The position numbers and the translations under genes are program-made. The notes beneath the pieces were generated by a model. That model had not been told where the DNA came from. It worked only from the letters and a program-made list of their open reading frames with translations, and ran no database searches. Below, in pieces: positions 35,893 through 44,248 of a DNA stretch of 64,000 bases; positions within the stretch are counted from its first letter, which is position 1; each line of letters opens with the position of its first letter. The stretch spans positions 8,698,256 through 8,762,255 of the forward strand of contig NZ_CP109171.1 in NCBI RefSeq assembly GCF_036246005.1. Reading direction: 5' to 3'. Source of the DNA: Streptomyces sp. NBC_01723. Its GTDB lineage: Bacteria > Actinomycetota > Actinomycetes > Streptomycetales > Streptomycetaceae.

Positions 35893-36706
35893 GACGGCGG
35901 ATCTCCCCACGCAGTTCTTCGGTGATCTCGACGGAGAGTTCCGCCACGGCGGTGTCCTCGATGCGGCGCGGCTGCGGAAGGCCGACCGTCCACTGGCGGG
36001 CGATGCGCCCGGGGCGGGAGGACAGCAGCACCACGCGTTCGGCGAGGCGGACGGCCTCGCGCACGTTGTGGGTGACGAACAGGACGGACAGCTGGGTCTC
36101 GCGCCAGATGCGGGTCAGTTCGTCGTGCAGTACGTCGCGGGTGATGGCGTCGAGTGCCGCGAACGGCTCGTCCATCAGCAGCAGTTTGCTCTCCTGGGCG
36201 AGCGCCCGGGCGAGCGCGACGCGCTGGCGCATGCCGCCGGACAGTTCGTGCACCCGCTTGCCGTGCGCGCCCGACAGCCGGACGAGTTCGAGCAGTTCCT
36301 CCGCCTTGTCACGGCGCTCGGTCTTGGGCACGCCGCGCAGTTTGAGGGCGAGTTCGATGTTCTTGCCCGCGGTGAGCCAGGGGAAGAGGGCGTGCTCCTG
36401 GAACATGAGGGCGGGGCGTCCGTCGGTGGTGATCTCGCCGGTGCTGGGCCGGTCCAGGCCCGCCACCAGGTTGAGCAGCGTGGACTTGCCGCAGCCGGAG
36501 GCCCCCAGGAGGGTGACGAACTCGCCGGGCGCGACATCGAGGGTGATGTCGTCCAGCACGAGCTGCTGCCCGGCGGGGCCCGCGAACGACTTCGAGACAT
36601 GCTCGATACGGGCGGCGCGCGCGGTGGTGGCCGCGGCCTTCCCGGCGGTGCCGGCTTCACCGGCCCGGGTGTCCTCGGCGACGGGCGGGGTCGTGGTCGT
36701 GGCCAT
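35879..36706 (-). CDS. ssuB: ABC transporter ATP-binding protein, aliphatic-sulfonate type
   Basis: A 275-residue ATPase: Walker A GASGCGKST near residue 68, Q-loop ALMFQEHALFPW, signature LSGGMRQRVALARAL and Walker B LLLMDEPFAALD. The C-terminal part follows nitrate/sulfonate/taurine transporters (SRPGRIARQWTVGLPQPRR). It powers import with ssuC and the lipoprotein ssuA. Confidence 0.9.
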   Translation of the reverse strand: MATTTTPPVAEDTRAGEAGTAGKAAATTARAARIEHVSKSFAGPAGQQLVLDDITLDVAPGEFVTLLGASGCGKSTLLNLVAGLDRPSTGEITTDGRPALMFQEHALFPWLTAGKNIELALKLRGVPKTERRDKAEELLELVRLSGAHGKRVHELSGGMRQRVALARALAQESKLLLMDEPFAALDAITRDVLHDELTRIWRETQLSVLFVTHNVREAVRLAERVVLLSSRPGRIARQWTVGLPQPRRIEDTAVAELSVEITEELRGEIRRHGQH

Positions 36707-36764
36707 GGTCGGTCGAACCTCCTGGTCCCTGGTCCTGGTCCCTGGGCGTGATCGGCGCCGGCTG

Positions 36765-37871
36765 CTAGGGCCGGCGGCCGAGTCCGGCGTCGTCGACGGT
36801 GGGCTTGCCCTTGGCCTTGAGGACCTTGTTGAGCAGTGTGAGGTCGTAGATGCCGCCCAGGTCGGGCTGGTCGAGCAGGCCGGCCTTGACGGCGTGTTCG
36901 GCCTGGGCGTCGAGGGTGGCGGCCAGCGGGTCGTCGGTGAGCTGGATCGACTTCCACGCCGGGTCGAGGACGTCGGCGGGCAGGGCCTTGCCGGTGTCCT
37001 TCTCCAGCTGCTTGTTGGCGGCGGCCTTGGCCTCGTCGGGGTTGGCCTTGATCCACGCGTTGGTGTCGACCGAGGCCTTCAGCACCGCCTCGACAGCCTT
37101 CGGGTGTTCGGTGAGGAACTTCTGCGACACGATGATGTTCGTGATCACGAACTTCTTGTTGGGCCACAGCGTCGACTCGTCCAGCAGTACCTTGCCGCCC
37201 TCGGCGACCAGCTTCGACGCGGTCGGCTCGGGCACCCAGGCGCCGTCCAGGGAACCGGACTTGTAGGCGTCGGGTGTGACCTTGTTGTCGCTGCGCACGA
37301 CGGTCACGTCGCCCTTGCCGGACTGCGCGTCGGTCTTCCAGCCCTGCTCGGCGATCCAGTTCAGGAAGGCGACGTCCTGGGTGTTGCCGAGCTGCGGGGT
37401 GGCGATGCGCTTGCCCTTGACGTCCTTCAGCGACTTGATCTTGTCCGGGTTCACCACCAGTTTGACGCCGCCGGAGGCGGAGCCGCCGATGATGCGGAGG
37501 TTCTTGCCGCCGGACTTGGTGTAGCCGTTGATCGAGGGGGAGGGGCCGATCCAGCCGATGTCGATGGAACCGGAGTTCAGCGCCTCGATCTCGGAGGGGC
37601 CCGCGTTGAAGGTGGCGTACTTGGCCTCGGTGGCGCCCAGGGCTTTCTGGAAGAAGCCCTTCTGGTTGCCGACCAGCGCCGTGGCGTGGGTGACGTTGCC
37701 GAAGTAGCCGATCCGGACGGAGTCCAGACCGTCGGTCTTCTCGGCACCGGCGGCGACCTTGGCCCCGTCGTCCTTCTCGGCCTGGGAGCCGTACCCGCAG
37801 GCGGCGAGCGCCAGCAGCGGCAGGGCGGCCAGGACCGCGACGGTGCGGCGCAGGGCGGTGGTGGCAGGCAC
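36765..37871 (-). CDS. ssuA: Sulfonate ABC transporter substrate-binding lipoprotein
   Basis: A 368-residue secreted lipoprotein: signal peptide ending in the lipobox LALAACG, then a type II periplasmic-binding domain (VRIGYFGNVTHATALVGNQK, ALNSGSIDIGWIGPSPS, IATPQLGNTQDVAFLNW). It captures alkanesulfonates or taurine for import through ssuB/ssuC. The GTG at 37871 follows GAGAGGA. A 239-bp gap to cysN carries no recognisable gene. Confidence 0.88.
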   Translation of the reverse strand: MPATTALRRTVAVLAALPLLALAACGYGSQAEKDDGAKVAAGAEKTDGLDSVRIGYFGNVTHATALVGNQKGFFQKALGATEAKYATFNAGPSEIEALNSGSIDIGWIGPSPSINGYTKSGGKNLRIIGGSASGGVKLVVNPDKIKSLKDVKGKRIATPQLGNTQDVAFLNWIAEQGWKTDAQSGKGDVTVVRSDNKVTPDAYKSGSLDGAWVPEPTASKLVAEGGKVLLDESTLWPNKKFVITNIIVSQKFLTEHPKAVEAVLKASVDTNAWIKANPDEAKAAANKQLEKDTGKALPADVLDPAWKSIQLTDDPLAATLDAQAEHAVKAGLLDQPDLGGIYDLTLLNKVLKAKGKPTVDDAGLGRRP

Positions 37872-38110
37872 GGGAGGTGTTCCTCTCGTTGGTCCGGCTC
37901 TCACGCCTGTCGGGTCGTCCGAGGTGTCAGGTCGTGGCCGGGAGGTCGGCTTGTCTTCGGCTGTGCGGGTGGGGGGTGTGGGCGCGCGGGCAGTGCGCGT
38001 ACGTCAGCGCGCACATCGCGCCACTCCGCCCTGCCCGCTGCCGAGGGCACCGCTGCCGACGCGGCCGCCCTCCTTTGCGAACGTGGAGTAGAAGTCAGGG
38101 GAGTTCATGC

Positions 38111-39465
38111 TCAGAAGTCCCACCCGTCTTCGTCCGCCTCGTCTTTGACCGGCTCCGGCGTGGCGAAGGACTCACCGGCCATGCCGGCGGTGAGGGTGGT
38201 GCCGTCGCTGGGGTCGATGAGGATGAAGGAGCCGGTGCGGCGGGAGTCGGCGTAGGAGTCGGCGGGCAGGGGTTCGGCGGTGCGGATGGTGACCCGGCCG
38301 ATGTCGTTGGCGGCGAGCTGTCCGGGGTGCGGGTGCAGGGACAGGTCGTCGAGGGTGAGGCGGGCCGGGATGTCCTTGACGATTGCCTTGACGGTGCGGG
38401 TGCCGTGTTTGAGCAGGACCCGGTGGCCGACGGTGAGGGGGGCGTCGGCGACGTGGCAGACGGTGGCCTCGACGTCCTGGCTGGTGGCGGGGGCGTCCTT
38501 GCGGGGCACGATCAGGTCGCCGCGGGAGACGTCGATGTCGTCCTCGAGCAGCAGCGTCACCGACTGCGGCGTCCAGGCCTCCTGGACCGGCACCCCGAGC
38601 AGGTCGATCCCGGACACCTTCGAGGTGCGTCCGGAGGGCAGGACGGTGATCTCGTCGCCGACGCGGAAGGTGCCCGCGGCGATCTGACCGGCGTACCCCG
38701 GTAGTCGGGATGTTCGGCGCTCTGCGGGCGGATCACGTACTGGACGGGCAGCCGGGCGTGGCAGTTTGCGAGGTCGTGGCTGACCGGCACGGTCTCCAGG
38801 TGCTCCAGCACGGTGGGTCCGCCGTACCAGTCCATGACCGCGGAGGGCTCGACGACGTTGTCCCCGGCCAGTGCGGAGATGGGGATCGCGGTGACCTCGG
38901 GGACGCCCAGCTCGGTGGCGTAGGCGGTGAACTCCTCGGCGATCGCGGCGAACACGGGCTCGCGGTAGTCGACCAGGTCCATCTTGTTCACGGCGAGGAC
39001 GACGTGCGGCACCCGCAGCAGCGCGGCGATGGCCGCATGCCGGCGGGTCTGTTCCACGACCCCGTTGCGGGCGTCGACCAGGATCACCGTCAGCTCGGCG
39101 GTGGAGGCGCCGGTGACCATGTTCCGCGTGTACTGCACGTGTCCGGGGGTGTCGGCGAGGATGAAGCGGCGCCTGGGGGTGGCGAAGTAGCGGTAGGCGA
39201 CGTCGATGGTGATGCCCTGTTCGCGTTCGGCGCGCAGGCCGTCGGTGAGCAGGGCGAGGTCGGGGGCGTTTTGGCCGCGGCTCGCGGAGGCCCGCTCCAC
39301 GGCCTCCAGCTGGTCGGTGAGGACCGACTTGGAGTCGTGCAGGAGGCGTCCGACGAGGGTGGACTTGCCGTCGTCGACGGAGCCGGCGGTGGCGAACCGC
39401 AGCAGCGTCGTCTCGGACAGCTGCCAGATGGACAGGGCTCCGGTGGGTTCGGTGGTGCGGGTCAT
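38111..39465 (-). CDS. cysN: Sulfate adenylyltransferase subunit 1 (GTPase), single-base frameshift
   Basis: CysN is the GTPase subunit of ATP sulfurylase, which makes APS. The P-loop GSVDDGKST is at residues 28-36 and [17 protein letters not shown] and SALAGDNV follow. After [15 protein letters not shown] the homology continues as [16 protein letters not shown] in another frame: CGGGG is present near 38695 where five G would be needed. With one base added, the protein is about 451 residues with a normal domain layout and ends DEDGWDF. It may be a sequencing error or a real inactivation. It starts 3 bp after cysD. Confidence 0.85.
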
Positions 39466-39467
39466 GT

Positions 39468-40406
39468 CTAGAAGTACCCCTCGCGCTTGCGGTCTTCCAT
39501 CGCGGCCTCGGACATCTTGTCGTCGGCGCGGGTGGCGCCGCGTTCGGTGAGCCGGGTGACGGCGATCTCGGCGATGACCTTCTCGATGCTGTCGGCGTCG
39601 GAGTCGACGGCGCCGGTGCAGGACATGTCACCGACGGTGCGGTAGCGCACCAGCCGCTTCTCCACGGCTTCGCCGGCCCTGGGGCCGCCCCACTCACCCG
39701 CGGTCAGCCACATCCCGGCGCGGGCGAACACCTCGCGTTCGTGGGCGTAGTAGATGGCGGGCAGTTCGATGTTCTCGCGGGCGATGTACTGCCACACGTC
39801 CAGCTCGGTCCAGTTGGACAGGGGGAAGACGCGGACGTGTTCGCCGGGGGCGTGGCGGCCGTTGTAGAGGTTCCACAGTTCGGGGCGCTGGCGGCGCGGG
39901 TCCCACTGGGAGAACTCGTCGCGCAGCGAGAACACCCGCTCCTTGGCGCGGGCCTTCTCCTCGTCGCGGCGTCCGCCGCCGAAGACGGCGTCGAACTGTT
40001 CGGCCTGGATCTTCTCGGTCAGCGGCAGCGTCTGCAGCGGGTTGCGGGTGCCGTCCGCACGCTCGCGCAGGACGCCGCGGTCGATGTAGTCCTGCACGGA
40101 GGCGACGTGCAGCCGCAGCCCGTGCCGTTCGACGGTGCGGTCGCGGTAGTCGAGGACCTCGGGGAAGTTGTGCCCGGTGTCCACGTGCAGCAGCGAGAAC
40201 GGCACCGCCGCGGGCGCGAACGCCTTCAGCGCGAGGTGCAGCATGAGGATGGAGTCCTTGCCGCCGGAGAACAGGATCACCGGCCGCTCGAACTCACCCG
40301 CCACCTCACGGAAGATGTGCACCGCCTCCGACTCGAGAGCATCGAGGTGGGGGAGTGCCTCAACGTCCTCGGGCACCGCCTCGCGCAGTTGCGGCGCTAC
40401 CGTCAT
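39468..40406 (-). CDS. cysD: Sulfate adenylyltransferase subunit 2
   Basis: A 312-residue PP-loop ATP sulfurylase subunit. SGGKDS is at residues 47-52, [11 protein letters not shown] follows, and the C-terminal [20 protein letters not shown] and TRADDK are characteristic. It forms the ATP sulfurylase with CysN, giving APS from ATP and sulfate. Its ATG overlaps the cysC stop (ATGA). Confidence 0.95.
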   Translation of the reverse strand: MTVAPQLREAVPEDVEALPHLDALESEAVHIFREVAGEFERPVILFSGGKDSILMLHLALKAFAPAAVPFSLLHVDTGHNFPEVLDYRDRTVERHGLRLHVASVQDYIDRGVLRERADGTRNPLQTLPLTEKIQAEQFDAVFGGGRRDEEKARAKERVFSLRDEFSQWDPRRQRPELWNLYNGRHAPGEHVRVFPLSNWTELDVWQYIARENIELPAIYYAHEREVFARAGMWLTAGEWGGPRAGEAVEKRLVRYRTVGDMSCTGAVDSDADSIEKVIAEIAVTRLTERGATRADDKMSEAAMEDRKREGYF

Positions 40407-40993
40407 GCCAGGCCCCTCTCGGTCAGAAAGGTGTGCAGTTCGGCGGCGGTGTCGGCCACCGTCCTGCCCTGTGTCCGGATCCGCAGCTCCGGCGTCCCTG
40501 GAACCTCGTACGGGTCGTCGACGCCGGTCAGCCCCGTCAGCTCACCCGCCGCCTGCTTGGCGTACAGGCCCTTGACGTCGCGCACCGAGCACACCTCGAC
40601 GGGGGTGGCCACGTGCACTTCCACATACGGCGTGCCGTTCGCCTCGTGGCGCTCGCGGACCGCGTCGCGGCTCTCCGCGTACGGGGCGATCACCGGGACC
40701 AGTGCCGTGACGCCGTTGCGGGCGAGGAGTTCGGCGACGAAGCCGATGCGCTGCACGTTGGTGTGCCGGTCCGCGCGGCCGAAGCCGAGGCCCGCGCAGA
40801 GCAGTCCGCGGATCTCGTCGCCGTCGAGGACCTCGACGCGGCGGCCGGTGACGTGCAGCCGTCGGGCGAGGGCACGGGCGAGGGTGGACTTGCCCGCGCT
40901 GGGCAGCCCGGTCAGCCACACGGTGGCGCCGCCCGCACCGGCGGCTGCCCCGGCGGGGCCGGTCCTGGTGGCCGGGGTGTGCGCTGTGGTCAC
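40403..40993 (-). CDS. cysC: Adenylylsulfate (APS) kinase
   Basis: A 196-residue APS kinase. P-loop GLPSAGKST is at residues 29-37, and LDGDEIRGLLCAGLGFGRAD and DVKGLYAKQAAGE define the APS site. It phosphorylates APS to PAPS, the sulfuryl donor. The GTG start at 40993 follows GGAGGG; its stop overlaps the cysD start. No cysH or sulfite reductase is next to it. Confidence 0.94.
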   Translation of the reverse strand: MTTAHTPATRTGPAGAAAGAGGATVWLTGLPSAGKSTLARALARRLHVTGRRVEVLDGDEIRGLLCAGLGFGRADRHTNVQRIGFVAELLARNGVTALVPVIAPYAESRDAVRERHEANGTPYVEVHVATPVEVCSVRDVKGLYAKQAAGELTGLTGVDDPYEVPGTPELRIRTQGRTVADTAAELHTFLTERGLA

Positions 40994-41046
40994 GGTGGGG
41001 CCCTCCTGGACGGGGGATGGCGTGGGGGAGCGAGCAGAGGCGGTGC

Positions 41047-41823
41047 TCAGGCCGTGGCGAACTCGGCGAGGGTCCGGCCCAGGACGTCCATGTCGATCCG
41101 GTGCCAGGAGCCGGGCAGTTCCAGCGACCGGCCGGCGGGCAGGGCGGCCGCGGTGGCCCGTGCCGCCGCACGCAGCCACTCGCTGGTGCCGGAGCTGTTG
41201 AGGACGAGGGTCTGCGTGGTGTACCCGGCGAGCCGTCCGGCCGGGACGGTGCAGTCGCCGCAGATCGCCACGTCGTAGGCGAGGGTGTGGGCGTTCGCCT
41301 CGTTGACCGCCCAGATCGGTCCCTTGCGCCACTGGGCGACGGTGTCCGGGGTCAGCCCCAGGAAGCTGCCCAGGTAGTACTCGACCGCCTCCTGGCGCCG
41401 GTCCTCCTCCATGAGGACACGCAGCGTCTTGGCGACGTTCCACGGCGGCTTCGGGAAGCCGTCGACCCGGTAGAAGGGCTCGTGCAGCGCGAGCCTGGAG
41501 ATCGCCGTCCCGGCGAGCGCCGCCTCGACGGCCAGGTTCGCGCCCGAGGAACCGGCGAACACCACCGCCGAGCCGCCCGCCTCCTGGATCACGGCCTGGA
41601 GGTCCTCGATCTCGCGGGCCACGTCGTAGTGGGGGCTGTCGCCGCTCTTGCCGCGGCCGCGGCGGTCGTAGACGTAGGTGGTGCAGTGCGGCGCCAGTTC
41701 GGGAACGAGCGCGTCGAAGATGGTGTGGTCGCGGAAGGAGCCGTTGAGGAGCACGATCGGTGGTCCGTCGCCGGCCTTCTCGTAGGCGATCGTCGTGCCG
41801 TCCCGGGAAACGACCTTGCGCAT
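41047..41823 (-). CDS. Alpha/beta hydrolase
   Basis: A 258-residue alpha/beta-hydrolase: oxyanion region VLLNGSFRDHTIF, nucleophile elbow AGSSGAN and a late SWHRID supplying the catalytic His. The acid residue is less clear. It is 53 bp upstream of cysC on the same strand and probably co-transcribed. In typical Streptomyces sulfur clusters cysH would be in this place, so the hydrolase marks a rearranged end. The ATG at 41823 follows GAGGAG. Confidence 0.85.
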   Translation of the reverse strand: MRKVVSRDGTTIAYEKAGDGPPIVLLNGSFRDHTIFDALVPELAPHCTTYVYDRRGRGKSGDSPHYDVAREIEDLQAVIQEAGGSAVVFAGSSGANLAVEAALAGTAISRLALHEPFYRVDGFPKPPWNVAKTLRVLMEEDRRQEAVEYYLGSFLGLTPDTVAQWRKGPIWAVNEANAHTLAYDVAICGDCTVPAGRLAGYTTQTLVLNSSGTSEWLRAAARATAAALPAGRSLELPGSWHRIDMDVLGRTLAEFATA

Positions 41824-42173
41824 CACGTACTCCTCACGCCGAAACGGAGGTGCTCTCACCTCCCCGTCTGGCGGCATCCTCGGCCGCCGCGCTGGACCAC
41901 GGGTCGAGGACCGGTCGCAGAGCCCCTGCGCCGCGCTCGTCCCCCACCGGCCGCGCTCCCCTACGCCGCCGCCCGGCCCCTCCCGCCCCCGCCCGCACCA
42001 GCGGCCCGCGAGCCGCGCCACAGCCGCAGTCCACCCGACCGCCCTGTCATGACAGTGGCGAAGCAAGGCGCGGCGGCAGCCGTCAGCGGCGCGTCAGTCC
42101 CTGGGGCGGCACCGGCGGCGACAGCGGGCCGGGCCCGTCGTCCCGTCCCGCCGCCGACCACCGGGAGACCGAC
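41824..42173. promoter_or_regulatory. 350-bp divergent intergenic region with a perfect palindrome
   Basis: The space between the hydrolase (minus) and the condensation-domain gene (plus). It holds the 12-bp palindrome CTGTCATGACAG (42044-42055), a candidate operator. Otherwise it is a GC-rich leader; I see no gene or RNA. Confidence 0.45.
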
Positions 42174-44117
42174 ATGAGCGACCGGGTCGCACTCGGCCAG
42201 GTGCACGCCGCGCTCGTCTCCCTGCCCGGGGTGCGGGACGCGGCCGTCGGCCTGGCCGGACACGGCCCGGACGGCCCGCGGATCGTCGCCCACGTGGTGA
42301 CGGGCACGGCGCCGGCCGACCTGCGTGCCGCCCTGGCGGCGCGGCTCCCCGCCCACCTGGTCCCCGCCCGCTTGTACCGGGTGCCGCACATCCCCCTGCG
42401 CGCGGACGGCAGCACCGACCGGCCCGCCCTGGCGCACCTGACCTCACCGGAGCCCGAGCGCGCGCGTGAGCCCGATCCCGATCCGGGGCCCGATCCCGAT
42501 CCGGGGCCCGATCCTGATCCGGGGCCCGGGCGCGAGCCGGTGCCGCCGCGTGCGCCCGAGCCGGACCCGGTGCCGCCCCGTGAGCCGCAGCCGCTACCGG
42601 CCACCGCCCCCACACGCCCGGGGGAGTCCCGCCACCACCCCCCAGGCCACCCCCCAGGCCACCCCTCAAGCCATTCCCCGGACCACCCCGCCCCCACCCC
42701 TCACCCTCCACCGGCCACCCTGCCGCTCACCCCCCACCAGCACACCCTCCTCCTGGACGCCCTCGCCCACCCCGACCCCGGCCGGCACGTGGAGCAACTG
42801 CACTGGCGCTGGCGCGGCCCCCTGGACACCGAACGGTTCACCGCCGCCTGGCAGTCGGTGGCCGACCGGGAGACCGTCCTGCGCGCCGCCTTCGACTGGG
42901 AGAACGGACCACGCCTGCTCCTGCACGCACACGCCGGCATCGAAGTCGTCCGGCATCCGGCCGGCTCCGTCGGCTTCCAGCACCTGAGCACACGCGACCG
43001 CACACGCGGCTTCGACCTGCGCCGCCCGGCCCTGCTGCGCCTGAACCTCCTCGACGACAGGGCCCCCGCCGGCGCCGGCCACCACCCGGGCGTGCGGGTG
43101 CTGCTCACCTTCCACCACGTCATGCTGGACGGCTGGAGCGTGGCGGTCCTGCTGCAGGAGTTCTACCGCGCCTACCTCGCCGGCGGCCGCCTGCCCGGCG
43201 GCGAACGGCGCCCCGACATCCGCGACTACGCACGCTGGCTCGCCCGCCAGGACACCGCCCCCGCCCGTGACTTCTGGTCCCGCGCCATCACCCCGGGCAC
43301 CGCCCTGGTCCTGCCCGGCGTGCCGGGACCGGCCACCGGCCGGAACGGGACCGGCCGCAGCGAGGCCCGCCTCGGCGCCGCCCAGGCCGGCCGGCTGCGC
43401 GCCTGGGCGGCGTCCTGCGCGGCCACCGAGGCCGGCGCGCTGCAGGCGGCGTGGGCCCTGCTGCTGTACCGGGCGGCGGACGCCACCGGGCCCGCCACGG
43501 TGGGCTTCGGCGTCACCGTGCCCGGCCGCGGCATCGCCCTCGACTCCGTCGAACGGCTGCCCGGCCTGCTCACGAACACGCTGCCCGTGACCGTGCGGGT
43601 CGACCCCGCCGCGCCCGTCACCCGGCTGCTGGCCCAACTGCGCGACGCGGCCCTGGACATCGCCTCCTACGAGTGGGTCTCGCTCGGCCAGGTCCACCGG
43701 TGGAGCGGGTGCCGCGCAAACGAGGAACTCGCGCAGAGCGCCATCGCCGTCGAGACCCTGCGGCCCGGCCGCGACGACCTGCGCTCCGCCCTCGCCGCCC
43801 AGGGCATCAGCGTCACCCCACCCCGCCCGGCCGGCGCCCGGACCCTGTTCCCGGTCACCCTGTCCGCCCGCCGCGGCACCGACGACGGCCTCGTCCTGAC
43901 CGCCGTACACGACCGCTCCCGGATCGCCGACGCCGACGCGTCGCGTCTGGTCGGCCAGTGCGCCCGGCTGCTGCGCGAACTGCCCCGACTGGGGGGCGGC
44001 ACGGGCGGCGTGGCCGCCGCGCTCGCCGCCCTGGCCGGCCAGCCGCGGGTGCGGATGGCCCAGGCACCCGCCGGGCCCGCTTCCAGTGAACCGACCCGAG
44101 GAGAGCCCCGGCCATGA
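42174..44117 (+). CDS. Condensation-domain protein with orphan adenylation C-terminal subdomain
   Basis: A 647-residue protein. Residues 1-85 resemble the C-terminal subdomain of an adenylation domain (GVRDAAVGLAG, DLRAALAARLPAHLVPARLY), but the A10 site reads LRADGSTDRPAL, where the catalytic NGK Lys is replaced. A 100-residue Pro/Asp/Gly/His linker follows, with tandem repeats. From about residue 185 there is a full NRPS condensation domain with FHHVMLDG near 312 and LTNTLPVTVRV near 465. It probably forms an amide or ester bond with a carrier-bound partner. It is first in the + strand operon. Confidence 0.85.
   Translation: MSDRVALGQVHAALVSLPGVRDAAVGLAGHGPDGPRIVAHVVTGTAPADLRAALAARLPAHLVPARLYRVPHIPLRADGSTDRPALAHLTSPEPERAREPDPDPGPDPDPGPDPDPGPGREPVPPRAPEPDPVPPREPQPLPATAPTRPGESRHHPPGHPPGHPSSHSPDHPAPTPHPPPATLPLTPHQHTLLLDALAHPDPGRHVEQLHWRWRGPLDTERFTAAWQSVADRETVLRAAFDWENGPRLLLHAHAGIEVVRHPAGSVGFQHLSTRDRTRGFDLRRPALLRLNLLDDRAPAGAGHHPGVRVLLTFHHVMLDGWSVAVLLQEFYRAYLAGGRLPGGERRPDIRDYARWLARQDTAPARDFWSRAITPGTALVLPGVPGPATGRNGTGRSEARLGAAQAGRLRAWAASCAATEAGALQAAWALLLYRAADATGPATVGFGVTVPGRGIALDSVERLPGLLTNTLPVTVRVDPAAPVTRLLAQLRDAALDIASYEWVSLGQVHRWSGCRANEELAQSAIAVETLRPGRDDLRSALAAQGISVTPPRPAGARTLFPVTLSARRGTDDGLVLTAVHDRSRIADADASRLVGQCARLLRELPRLGGGTGGVAAALAALAGQPRVRMAQAPAGPASSEPTRGEPRP
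42469..42532 (+). repeat. Tandem repeat in the interdomain linker
   Basis: Three near-copies of an 18-bp unit (CCCGATCCCGATCCGGGG) encode DPDPGP repeats in the linker of the condensation-domain protein. A looser CCAGGCCACC repeat follows near 42640-42670. Such repeats may vary in copy number between strains. Confidence 0.7.
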
Positions 44118-44248
44118 CCACCCCCCGTCGGCGCCGCACCCCGGCCCACGCCCCCGGCCACCCCGCCGCCGGCCGGACACCCGCCCCCGCCCCCACCCCC
44201 GTGCCCGGATCCGAGGACGCGTCCGTGCCCGGATCCAAGGACGCGTGA
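44114..44248 (+). CDS. 44-residue peptide coupled to its neighbours
   Basis: Starts with an ATG overlapping the stop of the condensation gene (ATGA) and ends with a TGA overlapping the start of the flavoenzyme (TGATG). GGAGAG is upstream. The product is Arg/Pro/Ala-rich and ends in a duplicated VPGSEDAS/VPGSKDA, encoded by a 24-bp direct repeat. It has no carrier or membrane motif. It may be a genuine small component or only a spacer for translational coupling. Confidence 0.5.
   Translation: MTTPRRRRTPAHAPGHPAAGRTPAPAPTPVPGSEDASVPGSKDA

Noticed and set aside
37872..38110. Possible gene in the gap between cysN and ssuA
   Set aside because: Open frames there have no start with a ribosome site and no family resemblance. 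A GCGCGTACGTCAGCGCGC-like inverted repeat is present but too weak to call.
42469..42532. Tandem repeats considered as a CRISPR-like array
   Set aside because: The repeats are direct, without unique spacers, and lie inside a coding frame as DPDPGP units.
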